Origin: an uncultured Verrucomicrobiota bacterium
Lineage (GTDB): Bacteria > Verrucomicrobiota > Kiritimatiellia > RFP12 > UBA3636
Length of the DNA stretch: 43,276 bases
Assembly: GCA_949295265.1 (NCBI GenBank)
Contig: CASFKR010000005.1
Span: 1-43,276 of the forward strand
Reading direction: 5' to 3'
The notes beneath the pieces were generated by a model that searched no databases, was not told where the DNA came from, and saw only the letters and a list, made by a program, of their open reading frames with translations. Shown here one piece after another: positions 25,325-33,330 of this stretch; position 1 is the first letter of the stretch; each line of letters opens with the position of its first letter. The position numbers and the translations under genes are program-made.

Positions 25325-26398
25325 ATGAATAAAGGCATCCTGGCCCTCTCCGCTGCCGCTCTGCTCCTCGCGGGCTGCGGCGCTCCCACGGAAAAACTCC
25401 ACATCTTCACGTGGAGTGAGTACATCGACCCCGAGCTGATCGCTCAGTTCGAGGAAGAGCATAATTGCCGCGTGGTAATCGATATTTTCGATTCCAACGA
25501 GGCAATGCTGGCGAAAATCCAGGCAGGTACCACAGGATACGACATCCTGTTCCCCTCCAGTTACATGGTCGAGCAGCTGGGCCGCGACGGCTTCATCGTC
25601 AAGCTCGACAAATCCAAGATTCCGAACCTGCGCAACATCGACCCGCGCTACCTCGAATGCGCGCTGGATGCCGACATGGTTTACGGGGTGCCTTACATGG
25701 TGACCTACACGGGCATTGCCTGGCGCGACGACAAGGTTTCGCCGCCGCCGGAGCCTTCGTGGAGCGTCTTCGAGACGCGTCCCGAGCTCGCCGGCCGCAT
25801 CACCCTTCTCGGCGACATGCGCGAAACGCTCGGTGCCGCGCTGCGCTACAACGGCTACTCCATCAACACCACCAACGAGGAAGCGCTCGTGAAGGCCCGC
25901 GACACCGTCATCCGCTGGAAGAAGAACATCGCCAAGTTCGAAAATGAGCAGTACAAGACCGGCATTGCCGGCGGTGAGTTCATGCTCGTTCACGGCTACT
26001 CCGGCGATATCGGTCAGGTGCAGCTCGATGCCGAAGGCAACCTCGCGCCCGACCTCAACCACGTCCAGTTCTTCCTCCCCAAAGAGGGCTTCTCGATGAG
26101 CTGCGACGAAATGGTCATCCCCGTGACTGCGCCCAATCCTGATCTGGCCTACGCCTTCATCAACTTCCTGCACGATGGTGCCGTGGCCGCCCAGAATGAG
26201 CAGTACACCACCTACTGGTGCCCGAACACCGCCGCCATCGAGATTCTCCAGGCGGAATCCCCGGAAGTGCTCGAGAACAAGACCATCTTCCCGGATGCCG
26301 AAGATTTGAAGCGCGGCGAAGTCATCGGCTACCTCGGAGACGCGCTCGCGCTCTACACCCGTATGTGGGACCAGATTCTCGCGGCGGAAGCGCACTGA
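25325..26398 (+). CDS. Extracellular solute-binding lipoprotein, spermidine/putrescine type (PotD/PotF-like)
   Basis: The 357-residue protein has a lipoprotein signal with lipobox LLLAGC and Cys18. The mature start KLHIFTWSEYIDPELIAQFE and the following ANEAM/AKIQAGTTGYDILFPSSYMVEQL region are the standard N-terminal lobe of polyamine-binding proteins; later PYMVTYTGIAWR and MSCDEMVIPVTAPNPDLAYAFINF match the second lobe and hinge. In the family this lipoprotein delivers polyamines to a PotABC-type ABC importer. No ABC permease or ATPase gene adjoins it here, so the transporter must be elsewhere. A strong terminator follows 27 bases after the stop, confirming a single-gene unit. Ligand identity (polyamine versus another cation or amino compound) is not certain. 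Confidence 0.9.
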   Translation: MNKGILALSAAALLLAGCGAPTEKLHIFTWSEYIDPELIAQFEEEHNCRVVIDIFDSNEAMLAKIQAGTTGYDILFPSSYMVEQLGRDGFIVKLDKSKIPNLRNIDPRYLECALDADMVYGVPYMVTYTGIAWRDDKVSPPPEPSWSVFETRPELAGRITLLGDMRETLGAALRYNGYSINTTNEEALVKARDTVIRWKKNIAKFENEQYKTGIAGGEFMLVHGYSGDIGQVQLDAEGNLAPDLNHVQFFLPKEGFSMSCDEMVIPVTAPNPDLAYAFINFLHDGAVAAQNEQYTTYWCPNTAAIEILQAESPEVLENKTIFPDAEDLKRGEVIGYLGDALALYTRMWDQILAAEAH

Positions 26399-26424
26399 TT
26401 CTTTTTTCCATCCCAAAAATCCCG

Positions 26425-26459
26425 GAGACGGGCGGCCCCGCGCCGCCCGTCTCTTTTTT
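26425..26459 (+). terminator. Rho-independent terminator after the binding-protein gene
   Basis: GAGACGGGCGGC (26425-26436) and GCCGCCCGTCTC (26442-26453) form a perfect 12-base-pair stem around CCCGC, followed by six T. This is the clearest intrinsic terminator in the window. Confidence 0.93.
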
Positions 26460-26619
26460 CTCTAGCGGTAGCAAACCGGAATCATCGGAACCAAACCGGC
26501 GCAACCGCGCCACGCCGCTGCCACGGTTGCGCGGAACAGGGCGGCCGGTTGCCGGGGAGGGAGGCTTTGCCTACAATGCGAAGAGCATCCGCTTCCGGGT
26601 GCAGACAGAAAGGACGACC

Positions 26620-28125
26620 ATGGACATTTTCTCCCAATTCGGTTTCTGGAATACCCTGACGCTCTTCGGCTATCTGGCACTCGTGCTGGGTGTGGGGGTT
26701 CTCTTCTCCGGAAAACAGAAGACCGGCACGGACTTCTTTCTGGCGGGACGCAACCTGCCGTGGCTTCCGGTTGCCATGAGCATGTACGCATCGGTCACGA
26801 GCGCCTCGACGTATCTCGTGCTCCCGGGCAAGGCGTATGCGGAGAATGTCTCGCTGTTCGTGGCGGGTTTCATCAGTCCGCTGTTGGCACCGCTCCTGAT
26901 TTTTGCCGTCTACCCGCGCTACCGGCGGGCGGGGGTCACCACGAGCTATGAGTTCATCGGCCGACGCTTCGGCCGGGCGGCGCGCACAGCGACCTCGGTG
27001 CTGTTCGTTCTCGCGCGGCTGGGCTGGCTGGGCATCGTGCTGTATGCACCGGCGCTGGCGCTCTCGGTCGTCGCCGGGTGGCCGCTGGGCGTCTGCATTC
27101 TGGTGCTGGGCGTTGTGACGACGCTCTACACGGTCATGGGCGGACTCAGCGCCGTCGTCTGGACCGACGTCATCCAGTTTCTCATTCTTGTCGGCGGTGC
27201 CGTTCTCGTCTTCGTGCTGCTGTGCGTCCGCATCCCGGGCGGGCTGGGCGAAATCTGGTCCACGGCGGCGGAAACCGGACGGCTCGACGTCTTCGGGGCA
27301 GCACCGGGCGCAGAAGGCACCGTGCCGTTTTTCTTCCAGATGACGGCCTGGAGCATCGCCATTCACATGGGGCTGAACATGTTCTTCGAGTATGGTGCCG
27401 ATCAGGTGACCGTACAGCGGCTCATGGCGGTGCGCACCGATGGCGGCGTCATGAAAGCGATAGCCTTCAATGCGGTTTCCGACGTGATGATGATTTCGCT
27501 GCTCCTGTTCGTGGGGCTGGGCATCCACGCCTTCTTCCTGGCCTTCCCGGGCGGCGTCCTGCCGCCGGCCGACCTGTCATCCGACGGCATCCTCCCCTTC
27601 TACATCCAGCATTATCTGCCGCCGGGCATTGCGGGACTGATGGTAACCGCCATTCTGGCGGCGGCGATGTCGAGTGCCGACTCCGGCATGAACTCCATTG
27701 CAACGGTGCTGGAGACGGACCTTTTTCCGCTGTTCCGGAAGCGGGCCGTTTCCGATGAACACAAGATTCTGCTGGCGCGGTGGGTCACCCTCGCGCTGGG
27801 GGCGGGCGCAATTGTCTGCGCCTTTCTGATGGCAGCCATCGGCAACATTCTCGAAGGCTTCTCGCTCGTCATCAGCCTGTTCAACGCACCGGTTCTCGCG
27901 CTCTTTGTCTTTGCCTTTCTTTCCACGGAAATCCGCTTCCGGGACTGGCTTCTTGCGCTGGGACCGGCACTGGCGCTGACGATTTGGATCAACTTCTTTA
28001 CGCAGATCAACTGGTCGTGGCGGTTTGCCGCCTCCTTTGCGGCGGCCCTTCTCTTCACGGTGCTCATCCATCTGTTTTTCCGCTGCATCCGCGCGGAAAA
28101 AGCCCCGGCGGCGGCGCGCGAATAG
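26620..28125 (+). CDS. Sodium:solute symporter (SSS family)
   Basis: The 501-residue protein has about 13 predicted membrane segments. It shows SSS family marks: TDFFLAGRNLPWLPVAMSM early in the sequence, SVTSASTYLVLPG in TM2, TTLYTVMGGLSAVVWTDVIQ near the middle, DQVTVQRLMAVRT, and the TM9 sodium-site-like stretch AAAMSSADSGMNSIATV. It imports a small solute using sodium; the layout resembles sodium/glucose, sialic acid and other carbohydrate-type carriers more than proline ones, but the substrate cannot be fixed. A good AAAGGA ribosome binding site precedes the ATG at 26620. The longer frame from 26218 runs through the upstream terminator and is rejected. It is a single-gene unit, convergent with the PerR-like gene. 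Confidence 0.92.
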   Translation: MDIFSQFGFWNTLTLFGYLALVLGVGVLFSGKQKTGTDFFLAGRNLPWLPVAMSMYASVTSASTYLVLPGKAYAENVSLFVAGFISPLLAPLLIFAVYPRYRRAGVTTSYEFIGRRFGRAARTATSVLFVLARLGWLGIVLYAPALALSVVAGWPLGVCILVLGVVTTLYTVMGGLSAVVWTDVIQFLILVGGAVLVFVLLCVRIPGGLGEIWSTAAETGRLDVFGAAPGAEGTVPFFFQMTAWSIAIHMGLNMFFEYGADQVTVQRLMAVRTDGGVMKAIAFNAVSDVMMISLLLFVGLGIHAFFLAFPGGVLPPADLSSDGILPFYIQHYLPPGIAGLMVTAILAAAMSSADSGMNSIATVLETDLFPLFRKRAVSDEHKILLARWVTLALGAGAIVCAFLMAAIGNILEGFSLVISLFNAPVLALFVFAFLSTEIRFRDWLLALGPALALTIWINFFTQINWSWRFAASFAAALLFTVLIHLFFRCIRAEKAPAAARE

Positions 28126-28162
28126 CCGTCCGGCTCCGTTTCGGTGCCGCAAAAAAAAGAAG

Positions 28163-28190
28163 CCCCCGCAGCGCATCGCGCCCGGGGGTT
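28163..28190. terminator. Terminator between the symporter and PerR-like genes
   Basis: CCCCCGCAGCGC (28163-28174) pairs with GCGCCCGGGGG up to 28188. On the minus strand the stem is followed by CTTCTTTTTTTT, a strong T run for the rubrerythrin-perR transcript. On the plus strand only GTTT follows, so it is weaker for the symporter. Confidence 0.75.
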
Positions 28191-28223
28191 TGCTGATTCG
28201 TGTGAAGCGCGGCGACGCCGGAG

Positions 28224-28688
28224 CTATGCGTGCGCCTTGCAGGCGGGCGCCGTCGCGGCGCAGTGCGGACAGAGCCCGGTCAGCGCGACCTGGCTGCTCC
28301 GCACCGTAAAGCCGTCCGGCACCTCGAACTGCCGGGAAAATTCGTGCGAAGCGCACGCAAAATCGAAGATTTCGCCGCACTGCTCGCACCGGAAATGCGC
28401 GTGCGGGCGCAAATCGCCATCGAAGCGCATGCCCTCGGAATCGTTGCAGGGCACCTGCAGCACAATGCCCTTTTCGCAAAACAGGTGCAGGGTGCTGTAG
28501 ACGGTCGTGCGCGAAAGCGTCGGGATCTCCTCGCGCAAGGCCTGAAAGACGGCTTCCGCGGAAGGATGCGAGGAGACGCTCCGCACCCAGTCCAGAATCG
28601 CAATGCGCTGGACGGATGCCGGAATGCCGTGTGCCCGCAGAATTTCGCGGGAATCGGGCTGTTTGCGGTTCATGCTTGCCGTCTTCAT
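28224..28688 (-). CDS. Fur family regulator, PerR-like
   Basis: From the ATG at 28688 the protein is 154 residues. It has the Fur winged helix (ILRAHGIPASVQRIAILDWV, then TLSRTTVYSTLHLF) and the structural zinc site as two pairs, Cys101-Cys104 and Cys140-Cys143. After the first pair it reads HFRCEQCGEIFDF; the Asp at that place matches the regulatory-metal Asp104 of PerR, where Fur has Glu. PerR senses peroxide by metal-catalysed oxidation and de-represses peroxide defence genes. The gene follows the reverse rubrerythrin gene by 130 bases on the same strand, a very common PerR context in anaerobes. A PerR-like box lies on the promoter upstream. The frame extends to 28772, but the ATG at 28688 or 28673 gives the usual length. 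Confidence 0.85.
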   Translation of the reverse strand: MKTASMNRKQPDSREILRAHGIPASVQRIAILDWVRSVSSHPSAEAVFQALREEIPTLSRTTVYSTLHLFCEKGIVLQVPCNDSEGMRFDGDLRPHAHFRCEQCGEIFDFACASHEFSRQFEVPDGFTVRSSQVALTGLCPHCAATAPACKAHA

Positions 28689-28817
28689 GAGCGGAGCCTT
28701 GCTGAAAATCAGCGCCCGTGACAACCGGTTGCGGCCGCCGCGGGCGCCGTTTGGAATCCGGCATCGGCGCACACCGCCGTTCCGGGAGGAGCGTCGGTGC
28801 GCGTCGACGGATTCGCC

Positions 28818-29408
28818 TTAGAACCAGCGCTGGAGCAGACCCGCGAAGCCCTTGCCGTGGCGGGCTTCGTCCTTCGCCATCTCGTGGACGGTGTCGTGGA
28901 CGGCATCGTAGCCCAGTTCCTTGGCGAGCTTGGCCAGATCGAGCTTGCCCTGGCAGGCGCCGGTCTCAGCCTCGGTGCGGAGCTCGAGGTTCTTCTTGGT
29001 GCAGGGGGTGACCACCTCGCCGAGCAGCTCAGCGAACTTGGCGGCGTGCTCCGCCTCTTCCCAGGCGTAGCGCTTGTAAGCCTCGGCGACCTCGGGATAG
29101 CCATCGCGCTCGGCCTGACGGGACATCGCCAGATACATGCCGACCTCGGTGCACTCACCCATGAAGTTGTCGCGCAGACCCTGAACGACGCGCTCATCGA
29201 GACCCTTGGCGGAGCCGACGACGTGCTCGCAGGCCATCTGCGGCAGCGTGAGCTTGCCCTTGGCGGGAGCATCAGCGGAAGGTGCAGCAGCCTTGGGCGC
29301 TTCTTCGACCTTCACGAACTTGTCCTGAGAAGCCTTGCATTGGGGGCACTGGGCAGGAGCCTCATCGCCCTCGTGAACATAACCGCAAACGGTGCAACGG
29401 AATTTCAT
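28818..29408 (-). CDS. Reverse rubrerythrin (N-terminal rubredoxin domain)
   Basis: The 196-residue protein starts with a rubredoxin domain: [20 protein letters not shown] with iron ligands Cys5, Cys8, Cys21 and Cys24. After an Ala/Pro linker (about 38-50) comes the four-helix rubrerythrin domain with diiron ligands in [42 protein letters not shown] and [14 protein letters not shown]. In classical rubrerythrin the rubredoxin domain is C-terminal, so this is the reverse form known from Clostridium, which reduces hydrogen peroxide and oxygen using NADH-derived electrons. Together with the PerR-like gene it marks an anaerobe with peroxide defence. A GAGAGAAA ribosome binding site precedes the ATG. 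Confidence 0.95.
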   Translation of the reverse strand: MKFRCTVCGYVHEGDEAPAQCPQCKASQDKFVKVEEAPKAAAPSADAPAKGKLTLPQMACEHVVGSAKGLDERVVQGLRDNFMGECTEVGMYLAMSRQAERDGYPEVAEAYKRYAWEEAEHAAKFAELLGEVVTPCTKKNLELRTEAETGACQGKLDLAKLAKELGYDAVHDTVHEMAKDEARHGKGFAGLLQRWF

Positions 29409-29483
29409 GTTTTCTCTCTTTCTTGTGACGCCTTTGCGGCGCCCGGTTGGTAAATGGTTTTCCGGTCCTCCGGAACGGTTTTG

Positions 29484-29512
29484 AATCTACTACAGAATTG
29501 GAATAATTTCAA
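29484..29512 (-). promoter_or_regulatory. Rubrerythrin promoter with an overlapping PerR-like box
   Basis: On the minus strand TTGAAA (29512-29507) and TAGATT (29489-29484) are 17 bases apart. The sequence TTGGAATAATTTCAA at 29498-29512 is a 7-1-7 palindrome with one mismatched pair and agrees with the PerR consensus TTATAATnATTATAA at 10 of 14 positions. It covers the -35 and the upstream half of the spacer, where a repressor would block RNA polymerase. Confidence 0.65.
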
Positions 29513-29634
29513 TCTGAAATCGAGCGGTTTCGTCATTTTCCTCGAAAAGCCGCTCCAGCAGCTATTTTTCATGAAACAGATTTTCAGGTCAATTACCCTC
29601 CATGTCGGAAAAGAGCGGCTTCCTCCGGGTAAAC

Positions 29635-29822
29635 AGGCTTATCCCGGTTTTTCCGGGATAATTGATCCAGATTTCTTGAAAGATGGCTCCTGCAGACTCT
29701 TTTCAAGACTAGATACTCGTGAATAGCCCGCCAATACTTTTTCACCCGAAAGTTCAGTAAAAAAAAGCTTTTGCCGTCGCTCCAATGGTTGCGCTGACTT
29801 CGTTCAGGCGGCTCTGCCGCCT
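29635..29822 (-). repeat. Repeat copy with the middle module (copy A)
   Basis: It starts AGGCTTATCCCGG, with a hairpin TTATCCCGG-TTTTT-CCGGGATAA, then ATTGATCCAGATTTCTTGAA and a second fold-back (TCTTGAAAGA against TCTTTTCAAGA). It ends in GCGCTGACTTCGTTCAGGCG and a GGCGGCTCTGCCGCC hairpin. It matches 43062-43249 along its whole length with scattered substitutions and small indels. On the minus strand a frame of about 60 residues is open in both copies (RVKKYWRAIHEYLVLKR here). Confidence 0.75.
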
Positions 29823-29894
29823 GGACAAAGCCACCGCGGAGCCACACGGATGCGAAGCCAGCGCAACGGAGCCAGCGCAGAATTTTTGAATTTT

Positions 29895-30125
29895 TAGCCA
29901 CACGGACTTTGCCTCCACTACGTTCCGACCAAGGTGTTAAATAAGTACTTTTTCTCGGCGGCATAGCCGCCTGGACAAAGCCGCCGCTACGACTCTGGAG
30001 GAGTCGAATCATGCTTAACCTCGGGATGAGCGCGAGCGAATCCCGAGGTAGAGCATCCCCTATATTCCGACCCTGAAGGGGTCGAACTGAACTCCAAAGG
30101 ATGAGCGAAGCGAGTCCTGAAGCAG
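29895..30125 (+). repeat. Repeat block with several hairpins
   Basis: TAGCCACACGGA (29894) is followed by CTCCACTACGTTCCGACC and AAGGTGTTAAATAAGTAC, then GGCGGCATAGCCGCC, as in R1 and R2. Downstream come GACTC-TGGAG-GAGTC near 29992, a perfect 9-base inverted repeat CCTCGGGAT/ATCCCGAGG (30019-30027, 30040-30048), GACC-CTGAAG-GGGTC near 30068, and the 29-base sequence 30097-30125 shared with 22512-22540. No protein gene is supported anywhere from 29409 to 30495. Confidence 0.65.
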
Positions 30126-30250
30126 GTGTGTAAAAGTTGTTCTCCGGGCTATCACAGACGCTGGTTCACCGTCGGCCCGAAGCGCGCTGTAATATCTGCA
30201 AGCGGAGACGCCAGAGCGAAGTCAGCGCAGTGAAGCCACACGGAGACAGA

Positions 30251-30352
30251 GCCACACGGAGACAAAGTCCGTGTGGCTCAATTATCTTAACTCATCGCGA
30301 GGCTGAGTTTCACAACCTTCCTCCGTGTGGCTCAAAATTCTGGGATAAGCCT
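30251..30352 (-). repeat. Inverted copy of the left part of the repeat family (R5)
   Basis: Read on the minus strand from 30352 it gives AGGCTTATCCCAGAATTTTG, GAGCCACACGGAGGAAGG, TTGTGAAACTCAGCCTCGCG and a second GAGCCACACGGA, in the order of R1 and R2. Its outer end again carries AGGCTTATCCC. It is opposite in orientation to the block at 29895, so the two flank about 280 bases in a tail-to-tail arrangement. GAGCCACACGGAGAC is also repeated just outside, near 30232-30262. Confidence 0.7.
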
Positions 30353-30495
30353 GGTAAAGTCAAGGCTTGAAGAAGCGAAATTCCACACTGAAAATTCCGG
30401 TGAATAAACGGCGAGGTTGCTCCGTCTTACCCAATACGCAGATGATTTTCCGAACTTTCCTGCGCTCTAGCATTCAATCAACAAAGGTTCCTGCC

Positions 30496-30963
30496 ATGAT
30501 GAAAATGAAACATGCCCTTCTGCTCGTGCTGGCGGCTGCGCTTCCGGCCACAGTTCTCGCAGATGATCCCGCTCCTGCCGACAAGGCTGCTCCGTCGCCC
30601 GAAGCGGCTGTGGAACGCCCCGTACCGCCCCGCAATCCCAATATGCGCAACCGCAAGCCCTGCAAGCTGTGCGGCCGCCCCGGCAGCAAAGACTTTAAGG
30701 CTTTCCGGAAGGCCCATTCGGACTGGAAATTCTGCCCGGAATGCGGTCGCCCCATGAAGTGGAACGGACAGCGTCCGCCCCGCAGAGACGGTGACAAGCC
30801 CGCCCTGCGCGAAGGCGACCGCCCTGCGCGCGACGGAGACCGTCCGCGTGTGCGCGGTGAAGGCGACCGCCCTGCGCGCCCGCGGCGTCCGCCGCGCGAA
30901 GGGGATCAGCCCGCCGAAAAGCCCGAAGCGGCTGCCCCTGCACCAGCTGCAGAAGAGGGTTAA
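30496..30963 (+). CDS. Small secreted zinc-ribbon protein with a basic repeat tail
   Basis: The 155-residue product has a signal peptide (MMKMKHALLLVLAAALPATVLA, cleavage after VLA). After a Pro/Ala stretch comes a four-cysteine zinc ribbon: CKLCGRPGSKDF, 14 residues, then FCPECGRP. The C-terminal 60 residues are built of imperfect R-E/D-G-D-K/R/Q-P-A units and are strongly basic and surely disordered, ending in an Ala/Glu tail. I do not recognise a family. A rubredoxin-like or ribbon metal site in an exported protein is unusual. An AAAGG ribosome binding site lies 8 bases before the ATG at 30496; the frame continues up to 30367 but that part overlaps repeat-flanking DNA. A good terminator follows. 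Confidence 0.75.
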   Translation: MMKMKHALLLVLAAALPATVLADDPAPADKAAPSPEAAVERPVPPRNPNMRNRKPCKLCGRPGSKDFKAFRKAHSDWKFCPECGRPMKWNGQRPPRRDGDKPALREGDRPARDGDRPRVRGEGDRPARPRRPPREGDQPAEKPEAAAPAPAAEEG

Positions 30964-30992
30964 TCCCCTTTTCTGAACGTGACGCTTCCGTT

Positions 30993-31029
30993 GCCCTGCC
31001 GTCTCCCTGTCGGGACGGCAGGGCTTTTT
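30993..31029 (+). terminator. Rho-independent terminator after the zinc-ribbon gene
   Basis: GCCCTGCCGTC (30993-31003) and GACGGCAGGGC (31014-31024) form a perfect 11-base-pair stem with a 10-base loop, followed by TTTTT. Confidence 0.92.
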
Positions 31030-31085
31030 GCCGGATATCGCGCAAACGGAGGCGGTGTTTACGCAACGTTTGCATGGTTTTCCGG

Positions 31086-31114
31086 TTGAATGGAAAGCGC
31101 CGTTATGGTAAACT
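31086..31114 (+). promoter_or_regulatory. Promoter of the second large secreted protein
   Basis: TTGAAT (31086-31091), a 17-base spacer ending in ATGG, and TAAACT (31109-31114). The TGG before the -10 makes it an extended -10 promoter like those at 2348, 14100, 40067 and 40310. Confidence 0.72.
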
Positions 31115-31289
31115 ACGGGAAAAGGAGAAGGGGCATTTTTCGAACCCCGCTGAACCTCCAGATGCGTGTCGGCACGTCTTCCGGGAACGTCTTCAATCCG
31201 GCGGATCAGGTGCCGGCATGCGACAGACCGAATCCGGCATGAATGCTTCCCCTTTTCGCTTCCCATCGCTCCATCGGTACCCCGCCGTC

Positions 31290-33272
31290 ATGAACAGAAC
31301 TCCCCTTGCCGCCCTTGTCCTCCTGCCGTTTTTGGCGGGTGCAGACACGTTCATCTGGAACAACGCCGTAACCGACGGGTATTTCACCGAACCCGCCAAC
31401 TGGCTCCGGAACGGGACGGCGGCGGGATCGGCTCCCCATGCGGGCGACGGGGATATCGCGCAGTTCGAAAACTCGGCGGCAACGGTCCGCATCCCCGACG
31501 GCGCCACGCAGGCATTTCGCGAAATCCAGATTACCGGAAACGGCGACGGGAGCGCCGTGTCGTTTGCTTTCGGTGAAACGGGCGTGCTCCGCGCGGACAC
31601 GCCGACGGCCGGAACCATCCGCATCAACCGACATGGACTCCACCTGCTCTCCGGCACGATTGACTTCAACGGACGCGATGCGAACCTGCAGAACGGAGCC
31701 TTTCTCCGCGCCTCCGGCACCTCGGCCCGGATGCAGAACATCGCCACCAATCAGGCGCACTACGGCAACTACGCCAAAATCTGGAATTCCGGCAGTTCGC
31801 TGCGGGTGGAGGAAGGTGCGCAACTCATCGATTCGAATTTCTACCAGCTGTTCACGGCGCATGCCTTCCGGTTTTATCTGCGCGGCACCGGCACGCTCGC
31901 CTCCAATCTCACCTTTCAGATTGAGGGTTCCACCAACGAATTCTCCGTCTTTCCCGGGGCCCGGCTGCTCGACAGTTTCTTTGAATTCCGCAACGACACG
32001 CTGGAATCCAACCGCTTTCAGATCTTCGGGGGCGCCGTGACGAATTCCCGCGTCATTTTCTGCGGAAACCACGGTGAGTTCGCGGTGGGCCGCGGTGCGG
32101 ATTACAATGCCCCCGACCTGCCGTTCTCCCTGAGAGGAAATGAGAACAATGCCAACCTTTCCCACTCCCGGATGCATGTCAATCGCGTTTATTTCGGCGA
32201 CGGCAACAGCACCAACAACCATTTCACGGCCTATGGCGGCTCCCGCCTCACAACCTGCTCCCTGATGTGCGGCATCGGCAGTTCCGCGGAAAATGAAGTC
32301 CGCTTCCGCGAAGACGGCACGGAACTGGTCATCAGCAATCCCGGGACCCACATCAATGAAAACGGGCTGGCTGCAGGCTATGGCGCCGCAGCAACGGCGA
32401 CGCCCTGCCGGAACCGCTTCATCCTCGAAGACGGCGCCCGTGCAACGCTGCTCGGCGTTCCTTTCATCCGCGGCGTAACCATCGGAGTCTGCGCGGGCGC
32501 GTACGGCAACGCGGTGTCCGTCCGCAACGGCGCCGTTCTCTCCAACGCCTGCATGACGGTCATCGGCAACAACCATGCCTATTGGGGCGGCGGTTCCGGC
32601 GGACGCCTGACCGTCTCCAATGCCGTTTTCTACGGCGGCTCGCAGGTTTTCATCAATGGCGGCAGCACCTCCGTACCCCAATACGCCAGCACAAACAATA
32701 CCTTTGAGGTACTCGACGGCGCCAGGGTCATTCTCGGCGACCACCTCTTTTTCGGCGCGGTCACCAACACCGGAAACGGAATCTTCCGGTGCCATGAGGC
32801 ACGCGCCGAAATCCGGTACAATGTCCGCGTTCCCTATGCGCAGGCGCACGGTCCCAGCCGCTTCGAAATCGGCGGTGAAACCGGAACCGTCCAGGTGTAC
32901 GGCTTCGACCTCGTCGATTCGGGTCGGACGGAACTCATCCTCGCCTTCCGCATCGCCGCCGGCGGGCGGCCCGGCGACACCCCCTTTCTCACCATTTCCG
33001 ACACCGCCATCCAGCATGCAGCCAATCCGATCCTCGAAACCTGGGGTATGGGCCTCGACCTGAACATCGACCGCACCTGGGCGGAAAGCGGGCGCGGCCA
33101 TACGGTTACGCTCCTCTCCGCTCCAAACACGATGAACCTCACAGAAGCCCTCGAAAATCTCGTTGCCACGGCATCGCCGGAAGCGCTCGGTTCCTGCCGC
33201 CTCGAAATCACCCCCGCGAGCCTCGTGCTGCGCGCCGGGTTCCCGCCGGAAACACTCCTGCTCCTGCGCTGA
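31290..33272 (+). CDS. Second large secreted beta-rich protein
   Basis: The 660-residue product has a short signal peptide (MNRTPLAALVLLPFLAGA, cleavage before DTF). The mature start TFIWNNAVTDGYFTEPANW corresponds to the TFTWTDEAGDHDWQNPANW of the protein at 22804, and the end ETLLLLR corresponds to its HTMFLIR. Near the C-terminus RTELILAFRIAAG resembles DHDFNIAFKIGAE of the other. The middle is rich in Asn, Gly and Thr with strand-turn repeats (SNACMTVIGNNHAYW, GGSQVFINGGS), suggesting a beta-helix. No enzyme motif is seen. The SASA esterase starts 58 bases later and may be cotranscribed, which hints at a polysaccharide-related role. ATG at 31290 begins the signal peptide; 31239 is an alternative start adding 17 residues. 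Confidence 0.75.
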   Translation: MNRTPLAALVLLPFLAGADTFIWNNAVTDGYFTEPANWLRNGTAAGSAPHAGDGDIAQFENSAATVRIPDGATQAFREIQITGNGDGSAVSFAFGETGVLRADTPTAGTIRINRHGLHLLSGTIDFNGRDANLQNGAFLRASGTSARMQNIATNQAHYGNYAKIWNSGSSLRVEEGAQLIDSNFYQLFTAHAFRFYLRGTGTLASNLTFQIEGSTNEFSVFPGARLLDSFFEFRNDTLESNRFQIFGGAVTNSRVIFCGNHGEFAVGRGADYNAPDLPFSLRGNENNANLSHSRMHVNRVYFGDGNSTNNHFTAYGGSRLTTCSLMCGIGSSAENEVRFREDGTELVISNPGTHINENGLAAGYGAAATATPCRNRFILEDGARATLLGVPFIRGVTIGVCAGAYGNAVSVRNGAVLSNACMTVIGNNHAYWGGGSGGRLTVSNAVFYGGSQVFINGGSTSVPQYASTNNTFEVLDGARVILGDHLFFGAVTNTGNGIFRCHEARAEIRYNVRVPYAQAHGPSRFEIGGETGTVQVYGFDLVDSGRTELILAFRIAAGGRPGDTPFLTISDTAIQHAANPILETWGMGLDLNIDRTWAESGRGHTVTLLSAPNTMNLTEALENLVATASPEALGSCRLEITPASLVLRAGFPPETLLLLR

Positions 33273-33330
33273 CCGCCCCCTTCCGTTCTCCCCTTTGCAC
33301 AACGCATCCCCGCACACCCGCTTTCTCCCG

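Larger units (their letters stand above)
30964..31289 (+). other. Gap holding a terminator and the promoter and leader of the second secreted protein
   Basis: Besides the terminator at 30993-31029 and the promoter at 31086-31114, the gap holds an AAAAGGAGAAGG sequence at about 31120-31131 that looks like a ribosome binding site but has no ATG, GTG or TTG at a proper distance. In-frame ATGs at 31218 and 31239 could lengthen the downstream protein. Confidence 0.5.

Noticed and set aside
26218..26619. N-terminal extension of the sodium symporter
   Set aside because: The extra frame overlaps the end of the binding-protein gene and the strong terminator; the hydrophobic protein begins at the ATG at 26620 after a good ribosome binding site.
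29635..30352. Insertion sequence with a transposase
   Set aside because: Inverted ends are present, but the open frames are too short and show no DDE, tyrosine or serine recombinase motifs.
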